Positions 32,146 through 38,632 of a stretch of 38,632 nucleotides of DNA are shown piece by piece. The DNA is taken from the NCBI GenBank assembly GCA_003215655.1, contig QCKB01000011.1, positions 1-38,632 on the forward strand. The letters are read 5' to 3'. This DNA comes from Prochlorococcus sp. AG-409-J16 (GTDB lineage Bacteria > Cyanobacteriota > Cyanobacteriia > PCC-6307 > Cyanobiaceae). The stretch's first letter is position 1, and every line of letters begins with the position of its first letter. The position numbers and the translations under genes were made by a program. Below the pieces are notes generated by a model that saw nothing but the letters and a program-made list of their open reading frames with translations, was not told the DNA's origin and searched no databases.

Positions 32146-32218
32146 TAATGTACTAGAATAATATCATTATATTAATATAATTATTGGTTGCGTTTGCGTC
32201 TTAGCTTTATCGTAAAAA

Positions 32219-32452
32219 CTAATTCTTATCAGTCTCTTTATTTAAAACTAGGTTTTCAACTCGTGCGAAGACTTTTATTCCTATAGCTATTGAAGCTGCT
32301 GCTGTTAAAACAAAGGTTGTGATTTGCCCTATTGAACCTGCTTGGTAAACCTCTTGCTTTAGCAATGGGAAGTCAATTAATGATCCTATTGTTCCCCATA
32401 TAAGAACCCAGGACGATACATAGATGATTCCAAACCAATCTTTTTTGGTCAT
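32219..32452 (-). CDS. Two-span membrane protein
   Basis: This 77-residue protein has spans at about 7-26 (FGIIYVSSWVLIWGTIG) and 42-62, with a charged tail. This is a typical layout for cyanobacterial small membrane proteins (DUF2834-like shape), but the family is not certain. Confidence 0.6.
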   Translation of the reverse strand: MTKKDWFGIIYVSSWVLIWGTIGSLIDFPLLKQEVYQAGSIGQITTFVLTAAASIAIGIKVFARVENLVLNKETDKN

Positions 32453-32483
32453 ATGCTTAATGGAATGAATACTCTGCCTAAAG

Positions 32484-32711
32484 CTAGGCGGCCATATCCA
32501 TTATGCGTGCATCTTGTGCACACCAGTAATTCATTTCTTCTTCGCACCAGTCAACCCTATACAAAATGGTTTCTTGCCCTCCTAGGACCTCCTTTCTCCA
32601 ATGAGTTCCTTTTTTTAAATAGCCAAAAGCACACCACTTCCTAATCGTAGTTTCGCTAACACATAATTGCTTACTTGCTTGAGATTCAGATACCCATGGG
32701 TTGATCTTCAT
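32484..32711 (-). CDS. Small helix-turn-helix protein, excisionase-like
   Basis: This 75-residue protein has the segment WVSESQASKQLCVSETTIRK followed by WCAFGYLKKGTHWRKE. This reads as a winged helix-turn-helix of the MerR/Xis type: a recognition helix followed by a wing ending in a Trp/His-Arg motif common to cyanobacterial and phage Xis-like proteins. It could regulate an integrase or another mobile function. No partner recombinase lies next to it. Confidence 0.6.
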   Translation of the reverse strand: MKINPWVSESQASKQLCVSETTIRKWCAFGYLKKGTHWRKEVLGGQETILYRVDWCEEEMNYWCAQDARIMDMAA

Positions 32712-32937
32712 TTCAGTAAAACCAAAACACCCTTTGATAACGCTTTCATTAGCTTTTCGCTCCTCTTGAGTGAAGGAAGTACTTACTTATAGCCTTGGAA
32801 GTTTGGTTTTCAGGATATTCGCATGCTTAAAAGGGTTTAATTCAGCACTTGTTGTCTATTGCGAGATATTGGTACTTTCACCTATGGCGCTAATGGTTTT
32901 CATATAGCAATTTTTGGTAGTTCAAAAAATAACTGCA

Positions 32938-33126
32938 ATGACTTGCAAGCCAGAACTTGTACATGCAAGCCCTAATGGAGGCACAATTCATAAATACCCT
33001 TTAAGTGGTGGCAAAAGCTCTTTCCAGAGATTTCTAGGGTGCTATCTCGGTACTTGTAAATTCTGTAATGATTTTGACGAAGCTACTGATTACTTAAAAA
33101 AGTTGGAGCCTTTAGAGAGTAATTAA
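32938..33126 (+). CDS. Hypothetical CxxC protein
   Basis: ATG 32938 gives 62 residues; the longer frame uses TTG 32914. It has GGTIHKYPLSGGKSSFQRFL and then a GTCKFC pair that could bind metal or be redox-active. Not recognised. Confidence 0.5.
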   Translation: MTCKPELVHASPNGGTIHKYPLSGGKSSFQRFLGCYLGTCKFCNDFDEATDYLKKLEPLESN

Positions 33127-33278
33127 TCCCAATAGCTTTTTTATCCATTCGTTCTAATGCTTTGGCTAGTTCTTCCCTTGGTTTATCAATAAATCAAATC
33201 AGAACATTCAAAACTCAAAACTCTAAGCTCTTGCATTTCATATTTAATAGTGCACTATGGATTAGCTGAAACAGATTC

Positions 33279-33401
33279 ATGGCACTTTTAAGGGCAATTA
33301 CAACCTTCTTTGGAAAGATTGGCAAGTCAAAAGAAAAAATAAGTACAAGGACTTCATCTATGAGTTCAGAGACAGATGAGCAAATAACGATACTTGGTTG
33401 A
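33279..33401 (+). CDS. Possible small basic protein
   Basis: This is a 40-residue ORF with an amphipathic basic N-terminus (MALLRAITTFFGKIGKSKEK) and a Ser/Thr-rich end. It could be membrane-associated. Unknown. Confidence 0.4.
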   Translation: MALLRAITTFFGKIGKSKEKISTRTSSMSSETDEQITILG

Positions 33402-33530
33402 ATGATCTGAATATCAACCTGATCTCTCTACAAAAGGTGTGAGCCCTTTTTTCATGAAACAATTTTTTGTAATCTACTAAAGAGAGAGATGAATGATTTT
33501 AATTATTCATCGAATAATTTCCTTTAGTCA

Positions 33531-33785
33531 ATGAAAAGACAATCTTCTAAATTTTTTATTTCTAGAATCTGGATGCCAGCAATATGTTTTATATTTATAC
33601 TAATATTTATAGTGACTTATAATAAGTCTATTTTTAGGAACGGATATAATACCGCAATTGCATGTGTATTTAATTATCGCCCTTCAACATTAAGTAAATC
33701 AGGACTAACCTTAGCCGTAGAGGCTGCAAGTTATTGCGCATCAAATCCACCTTCTACCAATTGGAGCGGAAGTGATAGAAAATAG
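33531..33785 (+). CDS. Small exported protein with two Cys
   Basis: This 84-residue protein has a basic start, a span (about 13-31) and a mature part with Cys in AIACVFNYRPS and SYCASNPPSTNW. The layout is similar to the N-x-C/CNGG group but without the CNGG ending, so membership is uncertain. Confidence 0.5.
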   Translation: MKRQSSKFFISRIWMPAICFIFILIFIVTYNKSIFRNGYNTAIACVFNYRPSTLSKSGLTLAVEAASYCASNPPSTNWSGSDRK

Positions 33786-33842
33786 ATACCTTCATAATAG
33801 AGGCAAAATCTTATTTAATTATAAAAAGAATTAGTCTAGATA

Positions 33843-34025
33843 TTACTTGGATTCAAGTTCAGCACGTTTGTATAAAGCTTGGTTTAACTTGCCCGCTATA
33901 AATGGGATATGCTTAGAATATTTAGTTAACTCAATTCTTTCCTTTAGGCTGACCTCGGACCCTTGGCTTAGCTTGTTTATTATTGATTCAACTCTTTTTC
34001 GAGTTTCTGTTGTTAGTAATCTCAT
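33843..34025 (-). CDS. Hypothetical small helical protein
   Basis: This 60-residue, highly charged helical protein (TTETRKRVESIINKLSQGSE and on) has no span. The antisense frame here is also open but has poorer composition. Not recognised. The 34026-34343 stretch upstream holds nothing I can support. Confidence 0.5.
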   Translation of the reverse strand: MRLLTTETRKRVESIINKLSQGSEVSLKERIELTKYSKHIPFIAGKLNQALYKRAELESK

Positions 34026-34343
34026 TAGCTTATTTTATTAGAGAAACTTATTGATTTTATAAAAAAAAACCTTTATGTCAATATTTTTCATTGGTTGTAT
34101 TGATTTTATTTTATAAATAAAAAATCACAGGATATTTATAGCTCAATGGGAGATATCCTTCCTTTATGAATGCATGATTTCCTAAGAATGTTGCAGCTTC
34201 GTTGTATACCCAACTCTATTCTTCTGCAATTATTCGCACTCCCACTTTGACGAGGTGTGAGACGCCTCCCTCAAAGAGCATCTTCTTCAACCGTCTAATA
34301 GTCAAAATATACATAAACGTTTTATTGCAACGACTTTGGGCGG

Positions 34344-34363
34344 ATGTGTGCAAAAACACACAT
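34344..34363 (+). promoter_or_regulatory. Hairpin in the leader of the 34384 gene
   Basis: ATGTGTG-CAAAAA-CACACAT is a perfect 7-bp stem with a 6-nt loop, ending 20 bp before the ATG. The loop and position suit a leader regulatory hairpin. There is no T run, so it is not a terminator. Confidence 0.4.
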
Positions 34364-34383
34364 GATGTCTTAAGATTCTCTTT

Positions 34384-34629
34384 ATGAAGTTCTTAGACCC
34401 AGCTGAGCAGGTCCTGTTCCCGGCGATCCTTTCGTTGAGAGCGGATACGGCAGAGCTCTTAGCCGAAATGGCAGAAGAGCTTGAAACTAGCCTGGACGAG
34501 GTCCTAAGTTCAATTGCAGAGGATGCTGTTAGCGGTTTATCTAAGCCGACAATTTTCTTTAATGATGTTGTGATCCCAGATAGATGCAGTACTGATGATC
34601 TATTTCGATCTATGAAACAGGGTCCATAA
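34384..34629 (+). CDS. Hypothetical acidic protein
   Basis: This 81-residue protein has a helical, acidic middle (ADTAELLAEMAEELETSLDE), reminiscent of ribbon-helix-helix or helix-turn-helix proteins but without a clear signature. Not recognised. Confidence 0.5.
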   Translation: MKFLDPAEQVLFPAILSLRADTAELLAEMAEELETSLDEVLSSIAEDAVSGLSKPTIFFNDVVIPDRCSTDDLFRSMKQGP

Positions 34630-34720
34630 TCACAAAATCGAATAATTCATTATATTTTCAGACATTTTTCATAACAAAGGATCATAATTAGTATTAGTTT
34701 ATTGGAAATTTTAATTATTA

Positions 34721-34855
34721 ATGGCCTTGTCAAATGTGCTACTTTGGATTTCTATCCCCTTTGTATTAATTACTGCATATTTTGGAACTAGAAATGGTTT
34801 CTATAATAGTGATAATTACAAAGGTGATGGTTGTGCTCATGATGTAAAGAGATGA
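34721..34855 (+). CDS. Small single-span membrane protein
   Basis: This 44-residue protein (MALSNVLLWISIPFVLITAY and on) has a tail FGTRNGFYNSDNYKGDG that looks conserved. The same layout is common in Prochlorococcus. Unknown. Confidence 0.6.
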   Translation: MALSNVLLWISIPFVLITAYFGTRNGFYNSDNYKGDGCAHDVKR

Positions 34856-34920
34856 TTCTTTTATTAAATATCTAGTTAAATTGCTGAATAGTTTATAGAT
34901 AAGGTATATATTTTTTATTT

Positions 34921-35121
34921 TTAAGTTTTTGATTTACGTGATGTTTTTGGTTCTAGTACTTCAAGTAAAGTTTCCATTTCGGTCATCACAGTTCGAACTT
35001 CTCCTGGATCGGGGAGGGTTTGTTCCTCTGTTACTCCAGCATGCATAATACGTAGTTCCTTCCTTAGTTGTTTTAGGTGTTTAGTTACAAGCTCTTTCTT
35101 TTCAGCTTTTGTCAGTCCCAT
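34921..35121 (-). CDS. Hypothetical small charged protein
   Basis: This 66-residue helical protein is rich in Lys and Glu (MGLTKAEKKELVTKHLKQL and on), with a basic end TSRKSKT and no span. Not recognised. 35122-35541 holds no further gene that I can support. Confidence 0.5.
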   Translation of the reverse strand: MGLTKAEKKELVTKHLKQLRKELRIMHAGVTEEQTLPDPGEVRTVMTEMETLLEVLEPKTSRKSKT

Positions 35122-35541
35122 TGAACCTAGTGCTATATATTGTTCTATTCTATTACATTGAGGATCTTTAATCCAGAGCTTTCGTTTAATTAGACTTTAA
35201 CTTTCCCTTTCTTTTTCTTTACGGTTTCATATAGTGAAGTTTATTGATTACTTTTACGTAGGACCCATTCATTGACTAACTTGTAATTAATTCTCATTTT
35301 AAATGCATAATATTTATTTTTTATTGATAATTTCCATCTCTTTTATTACTTGTTAGCTTTTTCCTCGTACTCCACGCCTAAAGCTAGTTCATTCATTTCT
35401 CTTTATTATGAGTATTTTTTCAACCATAAGCCTTTTGAATATCTACTTGTTCAACTCTTGGCTCCTCTTCATTAAGTACTCCTTATTGGACTAATTTTTC
35501 AATGCAGTGTCTCCTTGAATTATCAAAGTAATACTTGTCTT

Positions 35542-35652
35542 ATGGCATTCATCATTCCTCCTAGGTTCGTAATGAGTATTTACACTTATCGCCAGATTGC
35601 TCATTGCTCGTTTAGATCAGTATCTTCAAATCGGCCAGACCTAATTCCTTAA
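35542..35652 (+). CDS. Possible micro-ORF coupled to the next gene
   Basis: This is a 36-residue ORF (MAFIIPPRFVMSIYTYRQIA and on). Its TAA overlaps the next ATG (TAATG), the main reason to list it. Composition is unremarkable. Confidence 0.3.
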   Translation: MAFIIPPRFVMSIYTYRQIAHCSFRSVSSNRPDLIP

Positions 35653-35789
35653 TGGACCAAGAACGCAAACTTCGCCTTGAAGCAGCTATGGCTGCATGGA
35701 AGGCTAAAGGAAATCAAAGGTTGGCTGACGCAGTAGCAGTAGCCCTTGAATCAGATCAAACAAAGATTAAAGCTCAAAAAGCCGCTTGA
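35652..35789 (+). CDS. Small helical protein
   Basis: This is a 45-residue Ala/Lys-rich helix (MDQERKLRLEAAMAAWKAKG and on) with no span. Likely a real small protein by composition. Function unknown. Confidence 0.5.
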   Translation: MDQERKLRLEAAMAAWKAKGNQRLADAVAVALESDQTKIKAQKAA

Positions 35790-35848
35790 GGCATATATCC
35801 GTCTAACCCTTCTCGCGATTAAAGAAAAAATCATATAGCTTCTAGCCA

Positions 35849-36076
35849 TTAATTTTCTTCACCGGTGATAGCGCAGAGAATCGCATTGGATTTTGTTTCT
35901 ACTGTTATTGGATTCCCTTTCAGGCAATTTGCCCTTGCATATAGCTTTTCATCTGTTTTGTTCAAACTACAATCTTGACTGTACAAAGCGATTAAAGCTG
36001 TATCCAGCACTAAAACTTTTGAGGCTGTGACATTCTCGACTTTCAAGCAGCAAGCCCCAAGTAATACCACCCACAC
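35849..36076 (-). CDS. Small Cys-rich secreted protein starting inside a palindrome (GTG start)
   Basis: This is a 75-residue frame from GTG 36076. It has a hydrophobic leader (VVLLGACCLKV, VLVLDTALIAL) and a mature part with spaced Cys (SQDCSLN, ARANCLKGNP, AILCAI). The start and first ten codons lie within the right-hand part of the left arm of the 38-bp inverted repeat. No in-frame ATG is available, so the N-terminus is uncertain. It is divergent from a DUF1651 gene across a LexA-box match. Unknown function. Confidence 0.45.
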   Translation of the reverse strand: MWVVLLGACCLKVENVTASKVLVLDTALIALYSQDCSLNKTDEKLYARANCLKGNPITVETKSNAILCAITGEEN

Positions 36077-36128
36077 AGTATAGTACAGAAGTACTATACT
36101 GTGTGGGTGGTATTACTTGGGGCTTGCT
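36049..36128. repeat. Perfect 38-bp inverted repeat with a LexA-box centre
   Basis: Bases 36049-36086 are the exact reverse complement of 36091-36128, with an AGAA spacer. The centre AGTACAGAAGTACT (36082-36095) fits RGTACNNNDGTWCB at every position. On each side a TATACT (36095-36100 and its mirror 36077-36082) can serve as a -10 element, giving mirror-image promoters. The right arm ends exactly one base before the ATG of the DUF1651 gene. Confidence 0.85.
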
Positions 36129-36410
36129 ATGCAAGGATTGCTAAAGCAGCATCAGACTTCTCGAGAAGGTCTTTGGATTCAAGACCCTTTAACTACAGCT
36201 ACCAAGCGTTTCCATTGCGATCATAAGAAAAATAGTGAAAGCAAGCAAAAGGTTTTTATCGATTCTGGAAGACCATTGCCACATCATCATGCTCTTTTGA
36301 AAAGCAGATCTTATGTTGATATAGAGGATGCAACGAAGTTATTGAACTCATTAAGAGATAAGGGCTGGATAGCTGTTCCTCCACAATGGGGAGACAATGA
36401 GGACATCTAA
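36129..36410 (+). CDS. DUF1651 family protein
   Basis: ATG 36129 gives 93 residues; the longer frame uses TTG 36117 inside the inverted repeat. It has EGLWIQDP, FHCDHKK, KVFIDSGRPLPHHHALLKSR, DATKLLNSL and DKGWI, all DUF1651 features. It lies directly downstream of a palindrome with a LexA-box centre, as the other DUF1651 gene at 27379 does. Function unknown. Confidence 0.7.
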   Translation: MQGLLKQHQTSREGLWIQDPLTTATKRFHCDHKKNSESKQKVFIDSGRPLPHHHALLKSRSYVDIEDATKLLNSLRDKGWIAVPPQWGDNEDI

Positions 36411-36527
36411 TTAAGATTAGATATTCTTAAATAGATATAGATTCGATCACTGATCTGATTTTTTAAGTTTATCTATATCTTATTCTATGTCTAAGAACCT
36501 TTTGAATATCAACAAAATAGGCTTTTA

Positions 36528-36887
36528 TTATATTTCGCCCCCGTTGCAAAATCTATTTGCCCAAGCATTAATCTCCCTTCTATTAAGGCCCGCTTCTGTA
36601 GGCATTTTCCTTTTAACAAACTGTCGAGAACCTTCTATGCATGTATTGTGGAATTGAGCCTGTCTAAAGCTTGGATATAGATAAATTACTACCGCCAAAG
36701 TGATTATCGAATAGCCAAGTGATTGCTTGTGATTACTTAGATATATTCTTGCGGACTTGCGTTTGATTAGGAACCAACGAAGCAGTCCATCAGGAAGACC
36801 AATCTGGACGAAAAGTAATTCCACCCACCATGGCAAGTCATTCCGTTGTTTGGTTGTCCTGGTTTTTGATTGGTTTTTATCGATCAT
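36528..36887 (-). CDS. Membrane-anchored protein with N-x-C ... CNGG pattern
   Basis: ATG 36887 gives 119 residues; 36917 is also possible. A basic cytoplasmic N-terminal part of about 55 residues is followed by one span (GYSIITLAVVIYLYPS), then RQAQFHNTCIEGSRQ and the end INAWANRFCNGGEI. It shares R-Q-A then N-x-C and the final CNGG with 20613-20852 and the CNGG ending with 31135-31347. Function unknown. Confidence 0.6.
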   Translation of the reverse strand: MIDKNQSKTRTTKQRNDLPWWVELLFVQIGLPDGLLRWFLIKRKSARIYLSNHKQSLGYSIITLAVVIYLYPSFRQAQFHNTCIEGSRQFVKRKMPTEAGLNRREINAWANRFCNGGEI

Positions 36888-37173
36888 TTCTAAAACCCAG
36901 TGGCCCTGAATTTGCAATGATATTAGGGTGAATGCCCTCTTCTTACATTAGCCTCTAACCAACGAATTGATGCACATTTAACTTTATATACCATACGCGA
37001 CCTCATATATATTCATCACAGGCCACATCTTATGTCCATTTATTATCCACTCCATCAGAGGCCTGCGATTTATAAAAACAGTTCTATTAATTGGACTTTA
37101 TAATCAAATTCGACTTATGAAAATAGATTTTATTCAACTCAGCTATCAAGGAATAAAGCTTTCACTAGGTCAT

Positions 37174-37365
37174 CTAGTTTTTTTCTCTAATCGAGATATT
37201 GAAGACTTGGCCTATACCAAAGTCAGCATTGTAGTCTAATACTTCTCCCTTTATTACTATTTGTTTGACCAATTTAAATATCATTATTAGTAAATCTATT
37301 AATGCGATAGTAAGCATTAGCGTTAGAAATATTGATCCATGACCTGGATTTGAACCGTTGTTCAT
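37174..37365 (-). CDS. Small single-span membrane protein
   Basis: This 63-residue protein has a polar Gly/Asn N-terminus, one long span (about 12-35) and a beta-like C-terminus (GEVLDYNADFGIGQVFN). Unknown. Confidence 0.55.
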   Translation of the reverse strand: MNNGSNPGHGSIFLTLMLTIALIDLLIMIFKLVKQIVIKGEVLDYNADFGIGQVFNISIREKN

Positions 37366-37488
37366 AATCTAGTCTATAAATTTCTAAAGTTAATATAGCC
37401 CTTATATAGTCGCTAGGCTTCCTCTCATTTTTATGTAATTTTTATCTTTTTTTAAGCTTGCTTAAGACTCTTGACGTCTTATTTGCGA

Positions 37489-37659
37489 TCAGGCTGCATA
37501 CACACCGATCATCCACCAGATTGACTGTATGTCTAATGAATGAAGTTGATGGAACAGTTGAGCCTTGCTTGCGAATTCAAAAAGGCCAATAAACGAAAGC
37601 CCAATCATGGCTAACCTCCCATTTGCGATCTCAGCGATTCTCATCTTTTGAGGAGACAT
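37489..37659 (-). CDS. hli: High-light-inducible protein (Hlip)
   Basis: This 56-residue protein has the chlorophyll a/b-binding-like helix AEIANGRLAMIGLSFIGLFE, containing the ExxNGRxAMxG motif (Glu10, Asn13, Arg15) that binds chlorophyll and pairs helices. A short C-terminal tail follows. Hlips are one-helix thylakoid proteins that protect photosystems under stress and are frequent in Prochlorococcus islands and cyanophages. It is too short for many ORF cutoffs. AGGAG-type bases were not seen before the ATG. Confidence 0.88.
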   Translation of the reverse strand: MSPQKMRIAEIANGRLAMIGLSFIGLFEFASKAQLFHQLHSLDIQSIWWMIGVYAA

Positions 37660-37748
37660 GAGGGGAAATACCTAGCTCTCCCCCTTTATAGCATATCTAA
37701 GGATTTTTACCTAGGCATTTGCACTGGGCTTCGGCTCTATGCGGGGCA

Positions 37749-37901
37749 TTATTTGTAATGGCTTAGTTCTTCAAGAAGCCAATAAGGTCTGTCCTTTCTC
37801 TCTTTGAGCCAGGCAAGACCTAGCAATGCCTCAATAGCGGCTTGCTTTCTAGGTAGTTGACAGGATGGAGATAAGGAATTGGAATTGTGGTTGTTTTTCA
37901 T
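37749..37901 (-). CDS. Hypothetical small soluble protein
   Basis: This 50-residue protein has a polar N-terminus, then RKQAAIEALLGLAWLKERKD and an acidic-aromatic end. No span. Same strand as the Hlip gene downstream, 89 bp away. Not recognised. Confidence 0.5.
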   Translation of the reverse strand: MKNNHNSNSLSPSCQLPRKQAAIEALLGLAWLKERKDRPYWLLEELSHYK

Positions 37902-38079
37902 GCGTTGTACTCTCTTCTATATTTATATTTAGTCAATATTTAGCCTAATAACTAATCTAGAAACATTTTTTTATTGATGACCAGGTTGCTCATGACACTA
38001 GGAGGACTATTCAGAAAAAGTTATATCCGTAATCCTCTGCTAGGTAACTATTGATGTTGTTGTTTTAGATTTAGTTGTT

Positions 38080-38439
38080 TTGAATGAAAATTTAGTCAGA
38101 ATCAGTAAGGAATATTTTTCACTTTTGACCAAGTACACACGAGGAGTAATTCTTGCTGCTTCAGCAGGGTGGGTTGCTGTACTTTTAAATATTTTCCCTG
38201 GATTGGGCGCTGGGTACATCTATCAACGTAGATGGAAGGCTTATTGGATCACATGCGCGGTTTCAGTTTTCTGGCTGATTATTGGTGTGATGCTTCAAAA
38301 TGGTATCGATCCATCTGATCCTGCCCCAAGCCAAACTGATCAGATTGGCTTTTATGGCCTTTTAGCAATTGCTTCAATCACTGCTGCTGAAGCAGGAATA
38401 TCAGTTACTCGTGCGAGAGAAGCCTCTAACAATGAATAG
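38080..38439 (+). CDS. Three-span membrane protein, cyanobacterial conserved
   Basis: This 119-residue frame is read from TTG 38080; no in-frame ATG occurs before the first span. Hydrophobic segments lie at about 23-40, 55-73 and 89-107. The first has NIFPGLGAGYIYQRRWKAYW, a TM2-like pattern found in many cyanobacterial proteins. The charged tail ends TRAREASNNE. A GC-rich hairpin follows 15 bp after the stop. Function unknown. Confidence 0.6.
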   Translation: MNENLVRISKEYFSLLTKYTRGVILAASAGWVAVLLNIFPGLGAGYIYQRRWKAYWITCAVSVFWLIIGVMLQNGIDPSDPAPSQTDQIGFYGLLAIASITAAEAGISVTRAREASNNE

Positions 38440-38454
38440 TTGAAAATCCATAAA

Positions 38455-38481
38455 GAAAGCCCCGCCAAAGGCAGGGCTTTC
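38455..38481 (+). terminator. Probable terminator hairpin
   Basis: GAAAGCCC-C-GCC-AAA-GGC-A-GGGCTTTC forms an 11-bp stem with one mismatch, 15 bp after the preceding stop. The T run is poor, so it may also serve as an RNA-stabilising 3' end. The remaining 150 bp to the window end hold no feature I can support. Confidence 0.6.
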
Positions 38482-38632
38482 AGGGTAGATCTAGAAGTCT
38501 TTCCTTGTTTCGACTCTAGGTCTTACTCCTCACAACATAATTATCCAATAAACAACCATGTCTGTGGACAGAGATAGATCTCTATATCAAGTGTCACAGT
38601 GACAGTTCGTCGCCTTGGACAAGGCCCCTGCA

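Noticed and set aside
1-38632. CRISPR array, rRNA, complete tRNA or complete insertion sequence
   Set aside because: I looked for regularly spaced repeats, rRNA motifs, full cloverleafs and transposase motifs on both strands and saw none. The only tRNA-like sequences are 3' fragments.

Overview
The window looks like a piece of a Prochlorococcus chromosome, probably a low-light-adapted lineage. This is inferred from the gene families, not from a search. The evidence is low G+C by eye, an SLH-domain Som-type porin, a high-light-inducible (Hlip) gene, DUF1651, DUF2839, DUF3764 and DUF3303 proteins typical of marine picocyanobacteria, and many small single-membrane-span proteins. Most of the window reads as a flexible genomic island.

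Layout. (1) 1-3.4 kb: the end of pstS, then an arsenate-detoxification block (arsJ and its partner GAPDH) divergent from arsR around an ArsR-type operator. (2) 3.3-9 kb: a tyrosine recombinase overlaps a small IF2-N-like ORF. It is followed by a series of copies of the 3' part of tRNA-Pro(TGG): two identical 45-bp copies (4816-4860, 6912-6956), one partial (6743-6758) and one decayed (8789-8833). These separate a porin cassette from a dense, divergently transcribed cluster of about ten micro-ORFs, mostly membrane proteins whose stops and starts overlap. The arrangement resembles serial integration at a tRNA gene, as in tycheposon-type elements. (3) 9-15.1 kb: an ABM-domain protein, DUF1499, a decayed DUF3303 fragment, and a very AT-rich leftward operon encoding a GT61 glycosyltransferase, a pyruvate-kinase-like protein, a sulfotransferase and a GT92-like transferase, probably for a sulfated surface glycan. 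(4) 15.4-26.6 kb: an NmrA-like oxidoreductase, SemiSWEET, a DUF938 methyltransferase, a 4HBT thioesterase, DUF2130, several small secreted or membrane proteins, two copies of a ~100-nt stem-loop element that may be an sRNA, and relics or paralogs of the micro-ORF cluster. (5) 26.6-38.6 kb: gene-sparse DNA with glyoxalase I, a DCC-family thiol protein, an Hlip and many small proteins.

Three sites outside long coding regions fit the cyanobacterial LexA pattern RGTACNNNDGTWCB. One overlaps the promoter of a two-gene DUF1651 operon. One lies at the start of a CxxC micro-protein. One is at the exact centre of a perfect 38-bp inverted repeat between two divergent genes. This suggests a local damage-inducible set of small proteins. 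A second recurring theme is a small exported protein type with one N-terminal span, an N-x-C near the start of the mature part and C-N-G-[GA] near its end, seen three times.

Many starts were moved to internal ATGs when the longest ORF began with TTG; this is stated in each entry. All function calls rest on motif recognition by eye, with no database search.
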